Shown piece after piece: positions 62,054-64,000 of a DNA stretch of 64,000 bases. This stretch comes from Rhizobium sp. 18055. Lineage in GTDB: Bacteria > Pseudomonadota > Alphaproteobacteria > Rhizobiales > Rhizobiaceae. The notes under the pieces are model-generated. The model was not told the DNA's origin. It made no database searches and saw only the letters and a list, made by a program, of their open reading frames with translations. Position 1 is the stretch's first letter. Each line of letters begins with the position of its first letter. The DNA lies in assembly GCF_902706285.1 (NCBI RefSeq), contig NZ_CACSKD010000003.1:186001-250000 (forward strand). Direction: 5' to 3'. The position numbers and the translations under genes were made by a program.

Positions 62054-62166
62054 GAAACACCGGCTTCGGCCGATCAACGCTTGAGGTGCCGGCCGTCTTC
62101 TCCTAAACCCTATGAGCGCATCTGATTTGCTTCGGATTTGCAACGTCTTGGTGGTGGGGAGAGTGT

Positions 62167-64000
62167 ATGGCCGATGGCACGGCATTGACGTTTGCGGCCC
62201 TGTGCATGCCGTTTCTCGGGGCTGTTCTTGCGCCGTTTCTTGTCCGCGCCTTCGGGGCCCATGCCGCCTGGCTTCTGGCGCTGGCGCCGCTTCTGGCCTT
62301 TGCCCACTTCGCCAGCCTGTTGCCGATGGTCGCCGATGGTCAGGTCATCCGTGGCGGCTATGCCTGGGTGCCGAGCCTCAATCTCGACTTTGCCTGGCTG
62401 CTCGACGGCCTTTCCGTCACCTTCGCATTGTTGATCACCGGCATCGGTGCGCTGGTCGTGCTTTATGCCGGCGGCTATCTCAAGGGCCATCCCGATCTCG
62501 GCCGCTTCTTCTCCTTCATCTTCCTGTTCATGGGGTCGATGCTCGGTCTTGTCGTCTCCGACAATTTCCTGATGCTGTTCGTCTTCTGGGAGCTGACCTC
62601 GATCACCTCCTTCCTGCTGATCGGCTTCGATCACCGCCGCGAGGCCTCGCGGCGCGCTGCCCTGCAGGCGCTTGTCGTCACCGGCGGCGGCGGTCTGCTG
62701 TTGCTGGCCGGCCTGCTGTTGATCTGGAGCACGACAGGCGCCACCCAGCTTTCGGTGTTGCTGCAATCCGGCGACCTGCTGCGCGCCAATCCCTATTACC
62801 TGCCGATCCTGGTCCTGGTGCTCGGCGGCGCCTTCACCAAGTCGGCGCAGTATCCGTTCCATTTCTGGCTTCCCAACGCCATGGAAGCGCCGACGCCGGT
62901 TTCCGCCTACCTGCACTCCGCCACCATGGTGAAGGCAGGTGTCTACCTCCTGATGCGCCTCAACCCGGCGATGGGCGGCACGGCCGCCTGGGAAACCATC
63001 CTGCCGCTGTTCGGCGGGGTCACGCTGATCGTCGGCACGCTGCTGGCGGTGCGCCAGACCGACCTGAAGCTGAAGCTCGCCTACACCACCGTCTCCTCGC
63101 TCGGCCTCCTGGTGCTGCTGACAGGTTTCGGCTCGCCCTATGCCATCGAGGCGGCGGTGCTTTATCTGGTGGCCCATTCGCTGTTCAAGGGCGCGCTGTT
63201 CATGGTCGCCGGCATCATCGATCACGAGACCGGCACCCGCGACATCACCCGCCTGCGTGGCCTGCGCACAGCCATGCCGCTGACCTTTGCCGCAGCCCTT
63301 GCCGCCGCCATCTCGATGGGCGGCCTGCCGCCGTTCTTCGGCTTCCTCGCCAAGGAGGAGATCTACGCCGCACTCGCCCATGGCGACCTGCGCTCGATCA
63401 TCTTCACCGCCGTCGCCATCCTCGGCAACGCGCTTATGTTTGCAATCGGCTTTGCCGTGGCGCTGAAACCCTTCCTCGGCGCTCCGGTCGAAACCCCGAA
63501 GCATCCGCACGAGGCGCCGCCGCTGCTCTGGATCGGCCCGGTCGTGCTGGCGCTGCTCGGCCTTGTCGGCGCGCTGTTTTCATTGACGGCGCATCACTAT
63601 ATCTCCTCGGCGATGGCGTCGGCCGTGCGCGGATCGGCAACCGAGATCGAGATCACGCTGGCCCCGCATGTCGGCGTGCCGCTGCTGCTGTCGCTGATCA
63701 CCGCGGCGCTCGGCATCGCAGTCTATTGGCAGCTCGACCGGGCACGCACGCTGATGTCGGCTGTCCTGCGCAGGCTCGGCCCCGGGCCCGACCACGGCTT
63801 CGACCACGCCATCTCCGGCCTCGTCCGTCTCTCGGTCCGCATCACCCGCGTGCTGCAGCCCGGCCGGCTGGAGATCTACATCACCTGCACCTTCCTCTGC
63901 GTCGCCGCCATGCTGCTTGTGCCGCTCTGGCTGTTCGGCGAATGGCCATCGCTGCCGGCCTGGCCTGACGGCGTGCAGATCCACGAATGGGCGGTGTTCC
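62167..64000 (+). CDS. mrpA: Na+/H+ antiporter large subunit MrpA/PhaA (3' truncated by window edge)
   Basis: At least 611 residues, running off the window. The reading frame starting MADGTALTFAALCMPFLGAV is open to the end. Many membrane helices; the NuoL-like core is visible: FWELTSITSFLLIGFDH, KSAQYPFHFWLPNAMEAPTPVSAYLHSATMVKAGVYLL (the proton-channel lysine/histidine block) and AAAISMGGLPPFFGFLAKE. MrpA/PhaA/MnhA forms the antiporter with subunits B-G, essential for pH and Na+ homeostasis, and in Sinorhizobium needed for K+ efflux in alkaline conditions (PhaA). GGGGAG lies about six bases before the start. The subunit B-G genes should follow. Confidence 0.93.
   Translation, partial: MADGTALTFAALCMPFLGAVLAPFLVRAFGAHAAWLLALAPLLAFAHFASLLPMVADGQVIRGGYAWVPSLNLDFAWLLDGLSVTFALLITGIGALVVLYAGGYLKGHPDLGRFFSFIFLFMGSMLGLVVSDNFLMLFVFWELTSITSFLLIGFDHRREASRRAALQALVVTGGGGLLLLAGLLLIWSTTGATQLSVLLQSGDLLRANPYYLPILVLVLGGAFTKSAQYPFHFWLPNAMEAPTPVSAYLHSATMVKAGVYLLMRLNPAMGGTAAWETILPLFGGVTLIVGTLLAVRQTDLKLKLAYTTVSSLGLLVLLTGFGSPYAIEAAVLYLVAHSLFKGALFMVAGIIDHETGTRDITRLRGLRTAMPLTFAAALAAAISMGGLPPFFGFLAKEEIYAALAHGDLRSIIFTAVAILGNALMFAIGFAVALKPFLGAPVETPKHPHEAPPLLWIGPVVLALLGLVGALFSLTAHHYISSAMASAVRGSATEIEITLAPHVGVPLLLSLITAALGIAVYWQLDRARTLMSAVLRRLGPGPDHGFDHAISGLVRLSVRITRVLQPGRLEIYITCTFLCVAAMLLVPLWLFGEWPSLPAWPDGVQIHEWAVF

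Noticed and set aside
62112..63968. Long plus-strand and minus-strand frames over the antiporter
   Set aside because: The reading frame starting 62,167 contains the MrpA membrane and proton-channel motifs and stays open to the window end. The other two are shifted or antisense.

Overview
The window is GC-rich, densely coding DNA that reads as a chromosomal (or chromid) segment of an alphaproteobacterium, most likely Rhizobiaceae (Rhizobium/Agrobacterium/Shinella-like). The inference rests on gene content (a LapG-type transglutaminase-like protease, DUF930, a COG3904 protease, trans-aconitate methyltransferase, bestrophin, membrane glucose dehydrogenase), on TTAA-N7-TTAA CtrA-like boxes, and on dispersed 'ccccctcatc...gatgaggggg' intergenic repeats of the rhizobial mosaic type. 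No rRNA, tRNA, CRISPR array, insertion sequence or phage module was recognised. Database searches were not possible, so family calls come from reading motifs.

Layout. 0-8 kb: end of a type I secretion ABC ATPase, its HlyD adaptor and an RHH+PAS-like protein; a GFA protein; an ArsR/AHSA1 pair with a visible operator; an M23 peptidase; a LapG-like protease divergent from a periplasmic-binding lipoprotein. 8-25 kb: ABC-F ATPase, HerA-like ATPase, small proteins, zwf, tam, cupin, patatin, alcohol dehydrogenase, branched-chain aminotransferase, bestrophin, MFS pump, M15 peptidase. 25-36 kb: a TetR unit with two copies of its operator, a glycolipid-binding-like protein, a COG3904 protease coupled to a coiled-coil membrane protein, sodB, a phosphodiesterase, an AT-richer DUF1828 two-gene cassette, two c-type cytochromes, a PhyH-like dioxygenase, and a GNAT gene behind what looks like a complete aromatic-codon attenuator. 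36-43 kb: class A beta-lactamase, a vapBC module whose toxin is frameshifted, gcd, selO and an intact parDE module. 43-64 kb: DHA2 transporter, homocysteine methyltransferase, oligopeptidase B, DUF930, polysaccharide deacetylase, FAD oxidoreductase, AI-2E transporter, a frameshifted MFS gene, LysR, a Tat-tagged VOC dioxygenase, a universal stress protein under an FNR/FixK box, hemolysin III, a regulator/acyltransferase/msrB cluster, a small decayed AT-rich stretch with a second parDE whose toxin lacks a start codon, and the 5' part of an mrpA/phaA antiporter gene.

The most interesting signal is on the minus strand at 35,896-36,059. A promoter is placed so that transcription would start on the ATG of a 16-residue leader peptide ending Tyr-Phe-Trp-Leu-Tyr-Leu. 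The leader is followed by mutually exclusive antiterminator and terminator hairpins and then by a GNAT acetyltransferase. Other points are a DUF1828 two-gene cassette, three toxin-antitoxin modules of which two appear broken by single-base changes, an FNR box ahead of uspA, and CtrA-like boxes ahead of two uncharacterised genes. At least four apparent single-base lesions mean either real decay or assembly indels; read-level checking would separate these.
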